Shown here piece after piece: positions 62,801-64,000 of a stretch of DNA of 64,000 nt. Below the pieces are notes generated by a model. The model did not search any database. It had not been told where the DNA came from and was given only the letters and a program-made list of their open reading frames with translations. Both the position numbers and the translations under genes were made by a program. The DNA is taken from positions 6,703,908-6,767,907 of the forward strand of contig NC_087082.1 of assembly GCF_026151205.1 (NCBI RefSeq). Reading direction: 5' to 3'. How positions within the stretch are numbered: the first letter of the stretch is position 1; each line of letters begins with the position of its first letter. Source of the stretch: Bolinopsis microptera (lineage: Eukaryota; Ctenophora; Tentaculata; Lobata; Bolinopsidae).

Positions 62801-64000
62801 ACAGTAGTACCACACCACATGACTCATGACTAGTTATAGTAGTACTTCACTCAGCCCGAATGAATGAGATAAAAATGTAAGTCAAAAACATGCAGACCTA
62901 TTTATATTACCTCTGAATCATGTGCTTCATTCGAAATTGACCGCGCGTTGGTACATGAATAGTACATGTATATGACGCTCAGGAAAGATCCTAAAATATC
63001 TGCTTGCAACGCACAACCCCCCAACCACCCATAAACACACTGCAATCTATTCCCCTATGTAATTACATATTCATTATTCATATGGCGTCCCTACCGCCTT
63101 CCTTTTGTTCTTTGATTTGATTGAGACTGTTGGATCGCTCACGAAGCCGTGCCTGCATTTACGTTGCACGTGTCATTTATCATTTGTTATTTAAGTACTC
63201 ATGGTTTCATAAAATTTTTAGATTCTAGGAATAATTTGGTTTCGTAGAAATTGACCCGTCATTTATAACCATAAATTTAAGTGGTCACAAAATCCTTTGA
63301 TTACGTATGCTGCTTTAATATTTTGATTTTGTTCTTTCGTCAAAGAGACTAGTTCATGAAAGTGTGCAGATAGATGATAATTTCAGATTGCTATTTATCT
63401 GTGCTTAATTATGCTACCTTGCCGCCTGCCGGCTGCCGGTCATCACCGTAAATCAGTAATTATATAATTTGTTATCTCTGTTTGTAGTAATTCAGAGAGA
63501 AATTTTCCTTTCACGACTAACATGCGCAGCATCGTGGGCTGTACTTTCTGATCATATACTGATTACTGATTGACCCACGTACAAATAACTATAAAAGTAT
63601 AAATGGTTTAGAAATAGATTAATCTTTGTAACGCTAAAAACATGTACTGTAGGTTATGCCAATAATTTTAGGGGAGCAATGTCGGTTCCTATAAATAACG
63701 CTAAGGTCATTTACTGTCATACTCATCTGGCGTTAGATGTCGAATTTCAATTATCCCCAGGAAAATCTCCGAAAGTAAAAAAGATAGAGACTTCCAGTTT
63801 TCAATAAAATTTTCGTCTCGTAAATCTTAAGTTAGCTCCCCAGGAGCACAATTTGGGACAACTTAGATTCGAGTTATCCCGAAAAAGTCTAATTTTGAGC
63901 CGAATAAAAGTTCGCAGTTTTAACTTTGCAGATTCCTTTGCTCTGATTGGCAGAATCGTGTCACTTGGAACCAGTGTACAATTAATGTCGCGCGTGCGAG
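59898..64000. other. Mostly unassigned DNA to the window end
   Basis: It contains a (TA)n run at 60980-61005, further TATA-rich DNA at 61120-61170, a solo GGGCGAGCGATTTAGT end near 61494, and a fragment (GTTAGATGTCGAATTTCAA) near 63732 resembling the end of the 10809-14629 element. A 40-nt segment at 61676-61715 is bounded by very good splice sites (TTTTAG before, GTGAGTAAG after) and is open in two frames. No gene could be built around it. Confidence 0.4.

Overview
The window is nuclear DNA of an animal, most likely a repeat-rich invertebrate; the phylum cannot be settled from the sequence. Four things support this: spliced genes with GT-AG introns, a clear PITHD1 orthologue, decayed LINE retrotransposons and non-autonomous DNA transposons, and many blocks of degenerate animal-type telomere repeat (TTAGGG). 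No rRNA, tRNA or CRISPR array was seen.

Genes are few. (1) A minus-strand gene of unknown function is reconstructed here from seven phase-compatible exons: two at 22.3-22.9 kb, four at 9.6-10.6 kb and a 1.85 kb last exon at 7.5-9.4 kb. A roughly 11.7 kb intron packed with repeats separates the first two from the rest. (2) PITHD1 lies on the plus strand at 23.9-25.3 kb in five exons, with one apparent single-base frameshift. (3) Next comes a broken Gfo/Idh/MocA oxidoreductase (25.7-26.9 kb) whose N-terminus is an 18-bp minisatellite and whose catalytic segment is deleted. (4) An intact single-exon arylsulfatase is on the minus strand (27.7-29.2 kb). (5) A BTB-domain exon (40.0 kb) is cut off by repeats. 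(6) A short minus-strand gene candidate at 54.9-56.7 kb has a tandemly triplicated exon. Smaller pieces are a possible tyrosine-recombinase (Crypton-like) N-terminus at 0.3 kb, two decayed LINE reverse transcriptases (3.9-6.0 and 58.3-59.1 kb) and a transposase-like C-terminus at 55.5 kb.

The rest is an unusually layered repeat landscape. Most striking are three inverted-repeat elements with perfect 8-bp target duplications and ends that begin with GG. Much of their terminal and subterminal DNA is one short word written over and over (GACGCTAGAT-like, AAGCGATTAT-like, AAGCCGGCTAT-like). They are 10809-14629 (3.8 kb), 29507-38876 (9.4 kb, 926-bp arms) and 37052-38056 (1.0 kb, nested inside an arm of the second). 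None shows a transposase. A second family (59533-59891 and several partial copies) carries telomere-like blocks between TACTAAATCGCTCGCCC ends. A third, of about 860 bp with TA duplications, has three full copies. Other elements include a 1.4 kb near-perfect foldback with TTAA duplications and poly-G ends, a transposon whose empty site survives in neighbouring duplicates, and two ACCTTAC-ended and two ACCTTATCGGACC-ended elements.

Tandem arrays fill much of the remainder: 39 bp x about 140 (16.4-21.9 kb), 40 bp x 11, 15 bp with a 180-bp higher-order repeat, 49 bp x about 17, 52/62 bp x about 24, 38 bp x about 11, and 2 kb of hexamer/octamer purine repeats (31.6-33.7 kb). Many long open frames in these arrays are artefacts of periods divisible by three. 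From about 56.7 kb to the right end, apart from one LINE and one small element, little can be assigned.
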